Assembly: GCF_041146795.1 (NCBI RefSeq)
Contig: NC_135175.1
Span: forward strand, 31,375,075-31,439,074
DNA from: Maylandia zebra
Lineage: Eukaryota; Chordata; Actinopteri; Cichliformes; Cichlidae
Length of the DNA stretch: 64,000 bases
Reading direction: 5' to 3'
Below, piece by piece: positions 13,095-25,562 of the stretch. The translations under genes were made by a program, and so were the position numbers. A model generated the notes under the pieces. It did not search any database, was not told the DNA's origin, and saw nothing but the letters and a program-made list of their open reading frames with translations. Positions within the stretch are counted from its first letter, which is position 1, and each line of letters starts with the position of its first letter.

Positions 13095-13701
13095 GGTGCT
13101 AACGAGTCGGCTACGAGCTAAGCTAAGCTAGCGAAACAGTACAGAGAAAGTGAGTGAATACTTTGGCTATAAATTAGGTAGTGAGTACACAGAAAGTGTG
13201 CTTCGGATGAAGCACGTGAAGATTATACTATGAAAAAGAATGTATTTAAAAGTTGTTAATTAAATTGCTAAGCAAATAAGCTACTCAGAAACACCACTGT
13301 GTTTGAGCAGGAACAGGAAGTGATACTCTACCGCAGAGCGAGCGAACACCAAGTGACAGCGCCACCAAGAGTCTTATCGTTGCAAATCGGTGTGTCGGCC
13401 CACTGGGCATTTGATTCTAATAACAGGCCTCAGTCTCTCCTGCTACTGGTCTGCCATACTGCTAAATTTGGTATCGGTGCTCAAACCTTTTGTGTCTGTT
13501 TGCCCACTTGGGGAAGCAAAATTTTTTTGTTTTTTGTTGTCAGATGAACATATGAGACACTTTGACTCTTCAGTGCAGTGTGGAGCCTAACAAAGATCTG
13601 TTTTGTGTCCCAGCTGATCAGCAGGAGGAGAAGAGTCTGACGGAGCAGCAGAGGAACATTTTCAGCTACTTGGACTCAGCTCAGCCACTACAGAGAAAAC
13701 A

Positions 13702-16700
13702 ATGAGCTCAACACAGAAGGTGACAGACAGAGCAGGGCGATATGACCAAAAATATTTATCACGATATACATTTGAAAATTTGCGATAACAATATAACTGA
13801 CGATATAATTGATGCAAGACAAAATACTTTACAACTCCACAACTTTATTAGTGCAAAAAAAACCCCATCAATGTATTTGCACTTAAAGAACTATGGGCTC
13901 AAAATGTGGTCATAAATATTTTGTACTTGTAAAAAAGATTTGTATGTGTAAAAAAGATTTGTGTGTGCGTAAAAAAGATTTGTGTGTGCGTAAAAAAGAT
14001 TTGTGTGTGCGTAAAAAAGATTTGTGTGCGGACTTAGAAAAAAACCCCTGCAAGTTACAAGTGCGGATTTTGACCCTATTTTTCTTCCTTTCATCTGATT
14101 GGTCAATGTCATGTCAATCACAAATGTAACAATCAGATGAAAGGAAGAAAAATAGGGTCAAAATCCGCACTTGTAACTTGCAGGGGTTTTTTTTCTAAGT
14201 CCGCACACAAATCTTTTTTACGCACACACAAATCTTTTTTACGCACACACAAATCTTTTTTACACATACAAATCTTTTTTACGCACACACAAATTCTTTT
14301 TTACAAGTACAAAATATTTATGACCACATTTTGAGCCCATAAACAAGCAGCTGTTTTTTATGTGTATTAAAATTATATAAAAATTTAACAGTGCAAATGC
14401 AAATGTCAGCCAATTTCCTCTGGAAATGCCTTTTGGTTAAACTGTCAGCAAGCAATTTGCATTTGCACTGTTACATTTTTATATAACTTTAATGCACATA
14501 AAAAAACAGCTGCTTGTTTAAGTGAAAATATATTGATGGATTTTTTGCACTAATAAAGTTGTGGAGTTGTAAAGTATTTTGTCTAGTGTCAATTATATCG
14601 TCAGTTATATCGTTATCGCAAATTTCCAAATGTATATCGTGCATTTGATTTGATAAATTTTGATCTTTTGATTGATAAACTAAAATGTTATGGATTTTCA
14701 CCAGCTGCTTTGTGCTGGAAAAAAAAGTTATTTGGACAGAAGATAGCAGAAGGTTTATTGTAATGGTTATTTCTCAGTTATGAACTGCGGTTTACCCCAA
14801 GGCAGCTGGCTCGCTCCACTTCTCTATTCAGTTTTCACTGACGATCTGCAATATGTCTTGGCTTAATCTTGGGTATGCCAATGATTCCACCATGTTTTAT
14901 TCAGCCAGTGACAATTCTGAATTGACCAACGTGTCACAACAAAATTTGCTGAATGTGTTTGACTGGATAAGTAAAAACAACATGATTTTAAATGTATTTA
15001 AATCCAAATCTATGTTAATTAGAAGCAGATTAGTCAACAGCCCACAACTGAGTCTTTCCATAGCCAGTGTTAGAACACGTCACCCAGATGAAACTACTCG
15101 GCGTTACCATAAATCACCACCTTTCATGGTCTCAGCACATCGATTGTTTTTAAGAAAATGGGACAAGGCATAGCTATGGCTATGAAATGCTCTTTGTGTA
15201 TCAGTTCTTCAATTATGAAAGATGTCATTAATACACTAGTAATGTCTCATCTGGAGTATTGTTCAATCATTTGGTCAGCAGCTAATAAGACAGATCTTAA
15301 CAGACTTCAGTTAGTCCAGAATAAGGCGTCCAGATTAGTGTTAAGATGTTCATACTATAATAATATTGATAAAATGTATTATCAACTTTCTTGGCTTCCT
15401 GTACAGACTAAAATATTCTATGGCTTACTTGTATTTAGGGCTGCTCGATTATGGCAAAAATGATAATCACGATTATTTTCACTGAAATTGAGATCTCGAT
15501 TATTTGACGATATTTATTTAACCCTTGAAGACCTACCATAGAACCAAGTCTGCCAGAGCTTATATATTTTTTTTACATGTTGTAGTGCCATTTGTGGGAG
15601 CATTTCAAGTTGCTATACATCAATACAACTGTTATAGCCCATATTTTAATAACATGTATGCATTAAGTCCATAGTAACTACATTAATTGCAAAAAAGTGC
15701 AATAAACTACAAATAAAATTGAAAATCGTTTTTGTTTTGTTACATATATTTCTACTTGGAGAAATTTAAGAAGCTCATCCCTCAAAACTTTAAATACAAA
15801 AAAGTTGCAAAAAATAGTTTACAACAGGAAATTTATTTTGAGTGTCTTCATAGTTTTATTTTGGAGATACAGCAATTTTTATATACTGCAGGAAAAACAA
15901 AAAACAATCCTATGATGCAAATTTGCAAAGAAAACAGCTTGTGCATCAAAATAAACTATTTAAAGCAGTGCAATTCGAGTTTTAAGCATCCCAGCAACTA
16001 TTCAGAAAAGTATAGAGTTAAACATGACTTATAAAAACATCAGTATTGGCTTTTAAGGCCTACAAGTAAAAAACTTCATTTTCCGCGAAAATGACGTCAC
16101 TTCCTGTTTCGGGCAGGAAATGACGTACATGCGATAGTTCGCGTTGACGTCTTGTTCAATGTGGGAAGTGTTATGAACAGCTGATTGGATCGGCAAAGCG
16201 TGTTTCTGGAATATTATGTTTTTGTTCCTGCAAGCGCTTTTTATGCAATTTTTGCAAAGCTATATGTGGAAGGAAACCGTGACAGAGGACAAGCTGATGG
16301 CATAAGATGTAAGTACAACTCCTCCGGTTTCATATGCAAAAAAAATTATTGCGCTAGCTTACGCGGTTCAGGTTCTACAGGGATTTAAAAATAGTTACAC
16401 AAAACGGAGCGTGCAGCTCTGACCAGCTTTAAAGGGTTAACAATAACAATGTATTGAATAATGACTTTAAAAAAATAATATAAAATAGTGTGCAAATACT
16501 GATAACAGCGCAAATGTTTGCAATATAAAAAATAAATGAAAAATGTAAACATCTATGTTTAGTGAACTTTGCAGTGTTGCTCTGTGGTGCAGCTACGACA
16601 CCGTAGCAAAGTTTACACACTGTGTCTACTTGATCCACGTCTGACTCCGCGAACCCATAATGTTTCCACACCACTGAAGTTTTATTTTTTTTTACCTCTC

Positions 16701-19179
16701 TTTTCAACCAACGGCAGTCACTCTTCTTTCCAAATAAGCTCTGCTTAACTTTCCGAGCTTCCCTCGGTCCTCTTAATTGTTGTGACGTCTGTTCGAAATG
16801 CAGAGAAGTGCGCTCGATTTGCCACACGGAGCAGCGCGAGAGTAAAGCACGAGGGAGGTGCTAATAATCGGCTCAGTCATTTTTAATGATCGCTGAAAGC
16901 CCAGATCGTAATTGTGATTAAAATGCGATTAATTGAGCAGCCCTACTTGTATTTATAAAGAAAGCAATTCTGTTAAACACACCACATTTATTTCTGCTCA
17001 GCTGCAGTATCCAGATGAAATACATAATCATATTACACAGTTTTCAGCAAACTGCAATTTAGTAAATGCTCGAGTTAAAAGTAACTTTTAGAGCAACGTT
17101 TAAGTGGAATAAATTGCCTTATAACATTAGAGAATTATTCAAACTATTCAGAACTTCAATGAACACTTAACTATGGAAGCCCGTTTCCGCCACTAAAAAA
17201 AAAAAAAAAAAGGATCCATAACTCAAAATTTCGAGTTAATTTCTCGAAATTTCGACATATTAACTTGAAATTTCGACATACACTCAACAAAAATATAAAC
17301 GCAACACCTTTGTTACTGCTCCCATTCCCCATGGGATGGACGTAGAGACCTAAAATTCATTCCAGATACACAATATAACCATCCCTCCCAAACAGTGGTC
17401 ACAAATCAGTCCAAATGTGTGGTAGTGGGCACATCTGCTATATTGAGATAATCCATCCCACCTCACAGGTGTGCCACATCAGGATGCTGATCTGACATCA
17501 TGAGTAGTGCACAGGTGTACCTCAGACTGCCCACAACAAAAGGCCACCCTGGAATGTGCAGTTTTGTCTCACAGCAAAATGCCACAGATGCCACAAGCAA
17601 TGAGGGAGCATGCAATTGGCATGCTGACAGCAGGAATGTCAACCAGATCTGTCGCCCGTGCATTGAATGTTCATTTCTCAACCATAAGCCGTCTCCACAG
17701 GCGTTTCAGAGAATATGGCAGCACATCCAACCGGCCTCACAACCGCAGACCTCATGTAACCACACCAGCCCAGGACCTCCACATCCAGCAGGTTCACCTC
17801 CAAGATCGTCTGAGACCAGCCACCCAGACAGCTGCTGGAACAATTGGTTTGCACAACCAAACAATTTCTGCACAAACTGTCAGAAACCGTCTCAGGGACG
17901 CTCAACTGCATGCCCGTCGTCCTCATCGGGGTCTTGACCTGACTCCAGCTCGTCGCCGTAACAGACTTGTGTGGGCAAATGCTCACATTCGATGGCGTCT
18001 GGCACGTTGGAGAGGTGTGCGCTTCACGGATGAATCATGGTTCACATTGTTCAGGGCAGATGGCAGCTGAGAATGTCCCAGTTCTTGCATGGCCAGCATG
18101 CTCACCGGACATGTCACCCATTGAGCATGTTCGGGATGTGCTTGACCGGCGTATACGACAGCGTGTACCAGTTCCCACGAATATCCAACAACCTCGCACA
18201 GCCATTGAAGTGGAGTGGACCAACATTCCACAGGCCACAATTGACAATCTGATAGACTCCATGCGACGATGTGTTGCACTGCATGAGGCAAATGGTGGTC
18301 ACACCAGATACTGACCGGTTCTGGGTCCCCAGACCCCCAATAGCGCAAAAAACTGCACATTCCAGGGTGGCCTTTTGTTGTGGGCAGTCTGAGGTACACC
18401 TGTGCACTACTCATGATGTCAGATCAGCATCCTGATGTGGCACACCTGTGAGGTGGGATGGATTATCTCAATATAGCAGATGTGCCCACTACCACACATT
18501 TGGACTGATTTGTGACCACTGTTTGGGAGGGATGGTTATATTGTGTATCTGGAATGAATTGTAGGTCTCTACGTCCATCCCATGGGGAATGGGAGCAGTA
18601 ACAAAGGTGTTGCGTTTATATTTTTGTTGAGTGTATTAACCCGAAATTTCGATTTATTAACTCGAAATTTCGAGTTAGCGCTGCCAATCAGTAATTTCCT
18701 CGTCATTTCCTCGTTACCCGGAAGCTGAAGCCCTCAGCTACAAATGCTACAGCTAAGCTACCGGTATTACATCCAGTCGTGAATGCACAGATTGCTGAGT
18801 GTTTTCAGCCTGGCTTCACAAATGATGAAATCCCTGTGTTATTAGCTGAATCACATGGTGTTACTATCAGCAAACGTACTCGCAAAAGCGCCAATTTGTT
18901 GGGATCCGTTTTTGAGTGCACGTTCCTCTGCGCCATATGCTTCCGGGTAACAAGAAAGCGACCTCATTCACCTATATTTTTGATTGGCAGAGCTAACTCG
19001 AAATTTCGAGTTATATTTCTCAAAATTTCATCTTATGGATACTAGCTGTTTTGTTTTTATTTAGTGGCGGAAACGGGCTTCCATACTTAAAAGCCGATTC
19101 ACAGAGCTTTTAGTTGTTGTAAATATTGTAAGAGATGATTTGTTTTTGAAATTTGTGTAATGTGCCTGAATGTTATTGA

Positions 19180-19225
<46 letters not shown>

Positions 19226-21497
19226 GATTGCTTATATTTTAACAATTGTGAAACCTCACTGTGGATGTAAGAGCCAAATTATGTGGATATCTTGAATCCA
19301 CTTTATTGTATAATATTTTATGTGATAGTATTTGACGGAAGATGAGCAACATCTGTTGTGGAAGCTAATGGGATTCTTTTTGAATAAACAAATAAACAAA
19401 CATAGGATTTATTATCACTGAATAATTATGTATAAATCTATACAAAATATAGAAATATGTATTAGAAACAACAAAATAATATAAATTATAAAATAATGTG
19501 TGTGTGTGTACACAATCAGGAGGGATGGGCATGATTTTAGTGTTTGAACAGTCATGAATTATTTTTAACAGCAGGTTGGATGTAATGTGTTAGAACTACC
19601 AGCAGGTGGGGATAAGAGACCTTTAAGGTGTTTGGTCCCACACTCCACCTTCAGGTTTAAAACTAGTGTTAATGGAGGGAGTTTGAAGGTTGAGTTTGTT
19701 CCACGACTGCATTTCACTCACTGCCTCTGTTTGTATCTCTGTCACTGCAGGACCAACATGGAGCGAGAAGTCAGCGCTCTCAGGAGGCCGACAAACCTCA
19801 CAGAAGAAAGGGAGAGAAAAAACACACCTGTGACGAGTGTGGGAAGGATTTTACTTTGAAGGCTAATCTAAAACAGCATCAGGTCGTCCACAGTGGAGAG
19901 AGACCGTTCAGCTGTGACTTGTGTGGAAAGACTTTTTCCTTGAAGCGTTACCTAAAACAACACCAACTCATCCACAGTGGAGTTAAAGCGTACAGCTGTG
20001 ATCAGTGTGGCAGAGCTTTTACTCACAGTAGCAGCTTACAGAGTCATCTAGTTACCCACTCTGGAATTAAGGCATACAGCTGTGACGAGTGTGGGAAGGA
20101 GTTTGCTAGGAAGGATAAACTAAAACAGCATCAGGTCATCCACACTGGAGAGAGACCGTTCAGCTGTGAGTTGTGTGGAAAGTCTTTTTCCTTGAAGCGT
20201 TACCTAAAAGGACACCATCTCATCCATAGTGGAGTTAAAGCGTACAGCTGTGATCAGTGTGGCAGAGCTTTTACTCACAGTGGCAGCTTACAGAGTCATC
20301 TAGTTACCCACTCTGGAATTAAGGCATACAGCTGTGACATCTGTGGAAAAACTTTCAGCCAGAGAGGGAAACGAAATATACACCTACGCATTCACACCAG
20401 ACATGATGTGTACTGCTGTGAACAGTGTGGCAAAGAGTTTATAACTCACACACAGTTACAACAACACATGTTTATCCACACTGAGGAGAGACCTTATAAA
20501 TGTGACCTGTGTGAGAAGACTTTTAAAGCTCCACATTACCTGAGACTACACCAACAGATCCACACCAGAAAGAGACTCAACAAGTGCAGTTACTGTGAGG
20601 TATGTATTTATATTGTTATCTTGTCATTTTAGCCTGACTGTTTGGAACAACTCTGCTCATTAAACTGTGTTAGCATGTTAGCAATTCAACTGCATGGAAA
20701 AGCAGCTCTGAGTGATTATTCAGATTTTCATGTCAGTTATGATTTTAGTATTACTGTAGTATTATGGTGGTAGTATTGTAGTTATTGCAGCCCAGTAAAC
20801 TGAGTGTGTTAACTGAAACAGTCAAATGTAATTGGACGTCTGCAGAGATGCTCTTTATTTCAGGCGACGTTCAGGATAAAAGTGTTGAAGGACTGACTTA
20901 CACTGTCTTTGTGTCTTTGTTTAGAAGCAGAGCGACACAGATGGATCTAGTTCTCAACCCTGTCATCACTGTGGTGGTGGGAAAGACTTTCGTTGTGACC
21001 TTTGTGGAAAAACTTTCAGTCAGCAAGCCACCCTAAAAACACATCAACGTAGACACACTGGAGACAAACTGAAATACTGCAAAGAATGTGGGAGAAGCTT
21101 CACCACATCAGGTGCATTAAAACGGCATGAACTGATTCACAGTGGGGTTAAAAAGCACCTCTGTGATCAGTGTGGGTCATCCTTCACCACTGCATGGGAG
21201 CTTAAAACACACAAACGAGTCCACACAGGAGAGAAACCATACAAGTGCAGACACTGTGACAAAACCTTCTCACATTCAGGTAATCGTTACTATCATGAAC
21301 GTGCACACATGGAAGGAAACTACAGCTGTGACCAGTGTGACAAGAGCTTCAGGAATCTCAGTTCATACTCCACACACAAACGATCCCACGTTACTAATAA
21401 ACTGTTTCACTGTTACCAATGTGCCCAAACATTCACCTCATTGTCTGCTCTGTGCAAACATCAGCGTGATCACTCAGGGCTGAAATCACTCCCATAA
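13702..21497 (+). CDS. C2H2 zinc-finger protein, gene B (479 aa, 15 fingers)
   Basis: Joined coding exons: 13702-13719 (start of exon 2, which spans 13614-13719), 19751-20599 and 20925-21497. Acceptors (CCCAG, CTGCAG, TTTAG) and donors (GTGACA, GTATGT) fit, and phase is kept throughout. The protein starts MSSTQK and has a basic N-terminus (about residues 7-32), nine fingers in exon 3 (first Cys near residue 33), a degenerate CSYC at the exon junction and six fingers in exon 4. Fingers follow C-x2-C-x12-H-x3-H with linkers such as HSGVKAY and HTGERPF. It is probably a nuclear sequence-specific DNA-binding factor; no effector domain is seen. The stop TAA replaces a TCA present in genes C and E, so the tail is short. 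Intron 2 (6 kb) is swollen by transposons. Target and role are unknown. Confidence 0.85.
13729..14641. repeat. Foldback element just after the exon 2 donor (gene B)
   Basis: The left arm begins AGAGCAGGGCGATATGACC, nine bases past the exon 2 splice donor. The right arm is its reverse complement but stops at TGTATATCG near 14641, so the terminal part is lost in this copy. Complete copies lie at 50931-51430 and 60770-61270. The ends resemble hAT-type miniature elements. A second palindrome is nested in it. Confidence 0.7.
13892..14341. repeat. Nested 450-bp palindrome with minisatellite arms
   Basis: TATGGGCTC at 13892 pairs with GAGCCCATA at 14333-14341, and the arms remain near-complementary to the centre near 14115. 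Each arm has several ~21-base units of the type GTAAAAAAGATTTGTGTGTGC. The other gene copies have no insert at this place, so it arrived in gene B alone. It codes for nothing credible. Confidence 0.75.
15436..16945 (-). mobile_element. Non-autonomous hAT retaining a BED-finger exon
   Basis: Ends TAGGGCTGCTCGATT and, inverted, TAGGGCTGCTCAATT, flanked by the 8-bp duplication CTTGTATT at 15428-15435 and 16946-16953. The uninterrupted site is seen in gene C (CTTACTTGTATTTATAAAG near 34320). It is 1,510 bp and lacks the catalytic part of a transposase. Confidence 0.85.
16550..16827 (-). pseudogene. BED zinc-finger exon of a hAT transposase
   Basis: The frame reads KTSVVWKHYGF, then VDTVCKLCYGVVAAP and NTAKFTKH, the usual BED order (aromatic, C-x2-C, then H), which binds hAT ends. 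The last part of the finger is imperfect. No downstream exon is present in the element. Confidence 0.6.
17281..18633 (+). mobile_element. Tc1/mariner element, internally deleted
   Basis: The ends CACTCAACAAAAATATAAACG and their inverse are flanked by TA on both sides. The inverted repeats are long, close to 290 bases per side. The transposase is broken. Confidence 0.85.
17507..18314 (+). pseudogene. Tc1 transposase with an internal deletion
   Basis: The first frame has the paired-like DNA-binding region (MLTAGMSTRSVARALNVHFS, then an arginine-rich turn) and reaches FTDESWFTLFRADG, with the first catalytic Asp in DES. The second resumes at ENVPVLAWPACSPDMSPIEH, containing the third catalytic-site region, and ends GGHTRY. 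The stretch between, including the second Asp, is missing and the frame changes, so it is inactive. Confidence 0.8.
19180..19225. repeat. ATT trinucleotide microsatellite
   Basis: Uninterrupted ATT units inside the LINE 3' UTR; the matching array in gene C lies at 34646-34706 and is longer. Confidence 0.9.
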
Positions 21498-22060
21498 CTG
21501 GATCACAGTGAATCTGAAGAGACAGAAAGATCCTCTGGTTTCAGTGTCAGACTCAAAAAGCTTGAGATCAGGCTCCACAGAGTTCAGATAGAATCATTTA
21601 AACTTGTGTTGAACTGAACTGGTTGCTGGGCTGAACTTCTACATAATACAGATTTACATGGGATCTTATTTTCTGTCGTTTTACTGAGTCAGTTTTGTCC
21701 TTTTTTCTCTGTCCTGGTTTTGCTCGTCTGTAAATAATTGAAACTCAGTCAAATAGTTCATTGTTCTCCAGCAAAACGTTTTGGAAACTCATGTTTAACC
21801 TTTAAACTCTGACATGTTTTAGCACACAAGGCTTCATCGGGGAGTTCACTCATGATTGGACCATGAGAATAAAGGTTTTTAGTTCTTTCAAAGAGAGTCT
21901 TGGAGGTGTTTGATGTTTTTGTTTTTTCTACAGAAAGGAAGAAACTATTTTTCTAGCTTTGTGTAGTGTGGAAGTTTTTAATGTTTCTTTCATCTGTGAT
22001 GTTCTTGAATGTGTTGACATGAAGATGGTACAAATAAACTGTCCTTTTAGCTTTAGCTCC
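21498..22060 (+). other. 3' UTR of gene B with two polyadenylation signals
   Basis: AATAAA occurs at 21868-21873 and 22033-22038. The intact CTGTC-CTG-GTTTTGCTCG site near 21716 is where Harbinger elements are inserted in the other copies. Confidence 0.65.
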
Positions 22061-23622
22061 TAATTTATTCATTATTTATGGATGTAGCACAGCAGCAGTG
22101 TCTTGATTAACACATGGAGGGCTCGGGATCTGATGGTAAATAATGTTTTGTGTCCTTGTACACATCATACAGCTCAGCTGTTCCACAGATGTCAGGTTTA
22201 CACAGTGGGATGGTTTGTAAGAACGCAGCTCTCCTGTGGATAAATCCTTACTCTTAGCCTCAGGACCTCACACAGTCCCAGCAGGTTCGGTCAGAAGATT
22301 TATCCCTTATACCAAAACGTCACTGGTTGAACTGGCTGCATGCATCTCTGAATGTAAATTGGTGCACTATTAATAGATCACTCTTGAACGGTATCGTCAC
22401 CCTAATTTGCCCACTTAGTAAATCTCACTCATGGCCAAGAAATTGAAATAAATCTTGTTTCCCTGCTGGATAGTGATCCACTGTAACTCTGCTCCTCCTT
22501 CCTGTTTAGGATTTCTGTGGCTGAAGTAAAATTCCCTCCATCCATCACTTATCCCAGCTAACCCAAAGTAAAAGAAAGTTTTGCTCATCTTAAAAAAGCA
22601 TTACAATAATGGGCATTACCAATGCAAACTGAATAATACAGAAGATGAAAGAATAGACTTTGATCAGTTAATAAAGCTCATGATCTTGATTCATTGTGGC
22701 TGCTACACAGATACTTCTGGGTCACTTCTCTCAGTTAGGAGCCTTCCTCACCAAACTGACTGTTGGACCACACCCCTGGTTTCATGAGAAGTTGTTTCAG
22801 CCACGATTTCTCTTCCTGTATTTCAGAGTAAAGACTGAAGTGACAAATGGAAACATGTTTAAAAAACGCAATGTGGGAGAGACATTGAGGTCCTTAGAAG
22901 TTACCCTGGGTTTTTCTGTCACCCTGCTAGATGTTACACACCTTGTTATTGGACTGATTTCTAAATTAAATGAGACGTAATATTTGCTCTTGGTTTGTTT
23001 CTCCTGTACAGAACCTTGCAGTACAACAGAAACCTAAAAACATTATTTGTAGTTGTTATTCTTAGTTGTTCTGCTGCCTAAATACCACAGGGTGTAATTA
23101 TGAAGTTATTGAGCTGCACATACTTTACGACCTGCTTAAGTTCGAGGTCACAGCGTCTGTAGAGCAGCTGGAACATAATGAAGTCTACAAGGTTAAAGTT
23201 TTATCTTCACTTGTTGTTCTCTCTGCTGCTTGGTTTGATGGATCTGAGAGCTTTTGTTTTTATTACTGTTATTATAATTATCATTATTATTTTACTCTTT
23301 AAAAGCTTTAAAATAGTGTTTGTGTTTGAAAAAATGGATTTAAGAATTGAACAGAAACATCTGTCCTTCTGAAAATCGCCCAAAGGCACAGAGACAAACT
23401 CAAAGGATGCAACCTGTAACTTTCTCTTCCTTCATGTCAGCACCATCATCAATTATTTATATAAAATGCATATAGCAACAGTAACACTTTAGTTTGCATT
23501 TCATGATTTCTGTAACTGGAAAATATTATTTTCTGTAAAGACAGAAGTGACCGCATAGTTACAACATTAAAGTGAAATATTTAATAGTCTAATAACAGAT
23601 TATGTGTTGAAGCTGTCGTTTC
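22061..23622 (+). other. Inter-gene spacer with a conserved but unrecognised exon-like stretch
   Basis: Shared with 41640-43861 and 53760-55309. After a CTGTATTTCAG acceptor-like site near 22825 there is a frame starting MFKKRNVGETLRSLEV, and later (23178) a hydrophobic frame starting MKSTRLKFYLHLLFSLLLG. The C-D spacer carries a longer version of the first (42985-43323). I do not recognise either. Confidence 0.35.
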
Positions 23623-24102
<480 letters not shown>

Positions 24103-24374
24103 ATGTCTCAACAGGACCTGGAAAAACTAGTCCATGCATTCATCTTTAGTAGGCTTGATTACTGTAACAGCATCTTTACAGGTCTACCTAAAAAATCAGT
24201 CAGACAACTGCAGCTCATTCAGAACTCTGCTGCTCGAGTCCTCACTAAGACCAAAAAAGTGGACCACACCAGTCCAGCTCTGAGGTCTTTACTCTGGCTG
24301 CCTGTCCGTCAGAGGATAGACTTTGAAGTTCTGATGCTGGTCTATAAAGCTCTGAATGGTTTAGGACCAAAATA
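24103..24374 (+). mobile_element. L2 RT C-terminal fragment
   Basis: An open stretch with [32 protein letters not shown] and [18 protein letters not shown] is the typical end of an L2 reverse transcriptase. It stops at GPKY, where TAGTGATGG begins. Same at 44421 and 55790. Confidence 0.75.
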
Positions 24375-25562
24375 CTAGTGATGGTGATATAAAGCCCCGT
24401 GATGAACTGAAGCTTTCATCCAACTGGTCGACTCATGGTTCGAAGCATTGTGATGATTCATTTGCTCTACTTCGCCATCAAGTGGACGATTCAAGTGAAA
24501 CAAGCTCTGTGATTATAATGATGTGACGTGTAAACCGCTAAACTGAATAAATAAATTGTTTTCATGATTATTTATCCCGAATATTGTCTCAGTATGTCTG
24601 ATACAAAAGAGAAAGTGGAACCTATCAGGACAGAGTTTTGGTATGATTGTGTAACTGTTAGAGCTGGGTATCGTCACTGATTTCTAGAATCGATTCGATC
24701 CGATCTGGGTAAATTTTTCCTCAGACAGTCAGAAATGTTATAATTCAGATCACGGATCAGTACATTTCCATATTTTTATATCTATAAAAAGAAAGATGAG
24801 ATTTGCGAGACTTTATCAAAGGTGTAAGCATCACAGCAGATGCCTTTGTATCAAAGTAGCTGAGGCTAAAACAGAAAAACGATTTTATAAAAATATTCTG
24901 CAGTAGATCAAAAACGAAAGAAAACCATTAATCAACATATGAACATTACCTGATGCTGCTGAAGTGAAGCAGAGAAAAGTTACAGAGGTTTAGAGACACG
25001 GCTAAGCGTTTTGCATTTTGCATAATTTTAAAAAGTTTACATTTGTTCAGTAGCCTACTGAACAGCAGAAATTAGGTTTTCTTTTTGGAAGTAAGTAAAA
25101 GGGAAAAAAACAGCGACCGACAGCGCTGTAAACAACGGTAGACTTGTGCATAACAAGCAAGTGAATAATGCAGAAAACTGATTTTTAGACGGGAAACTGT
25201 TCTTGGAGTACAGAGAGAGACCACGAGCTGTGCATGAAGTGTGATTTTATTGTGGTGGAAGCAAAATAGCAAAAGTCAGAGGGAATTCATGGCTATGTTT
25301 ATGTGAAGCGTAGTTTGGATCTTCTTTTGCTGCTGGTTCAGTCAATATTGTTTGGAGAGGTAAAACCTACAGCTTCAGAATCAGCGCAAAAAGGGCGTAA
25401 AACACAAGGCCCGCCGACAGATCAGAACCAGCGAGCTGTCGGATTTCGGCCCTAACCGTGTCCGTGCTGTCGGGTGAGAAAGGCCACATCTCACTGATTC
25501 TGATGTGTCAGCGGGTCCGCGCTTTGTGTTTACGTCTTTGTGCATAATAGCCTACGTGTATC

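Larger units (their letters stand above)
17171..19086. mobile_element. TTAA-flanked DNA element with a nested Tc1
   Basis: Inverted ends TATGGAAGCCCGTTTCCGCCAC are flanked by TTAA at 17167-17170 and 19087-19090. Without the Tc1 insertion it is about 560 bp. Beside the ends lie several TCGAAATTTCGA palindromes. A small + strand frame near 18779-18890 (GFTNDEIPVLLAESHGV) resembles the N-terminal helix-turn-helix of fish integrase-like transposases. Superfamily (IS3EU, Kolobok or piggyBac-like) is not settled. Confidence 0.6.
14770..19404 (+). mobile_element. LINE fragment (RT C-terminus and 3' end), interrupted twice
   Basis: Pieces at 14770-15435, 16954-17166 and 19091-19404 together match the uninterrupted copy at 33996-34870 in gene C. 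Motifs are LPQGS, YANDSTMF (from YADD) and VMSHLEYCSIIW followed by LNRLQLVQNKASRLVL and LSWLPVQ. It is frameshifted and truncated. It is an apurinic-endonuclease-type LINE of the Jockey/I group; the clade is uncertain. It predates the unit duplication. Confidence 0.65.

Noticed and set aside
13893..14129. Direct repeats with spacers resembling a CRISPR array
   Set aside because: Units are ~21 bases, contiguous and mirrored as a palindrome; this is a minisatellite in a eukaryotic foldback element.
19856..20632. Finger exon read as a single-exon gene starting MKANLKQHQ
   Set aside because: The upstream exon 2 start (MSSTQK) and the acceptor at 19750 give a longer, in-phase reading with a complete first finger; the frame's end is intron sequence.
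21142..21483. 113-codon frame beginning MGLKSTSVISVGH, repeated in genes C, D and E
   Set aside because: It is an out-of-frame reading of exon 4 fingers; the spliced zinc-finger frame explains its length.
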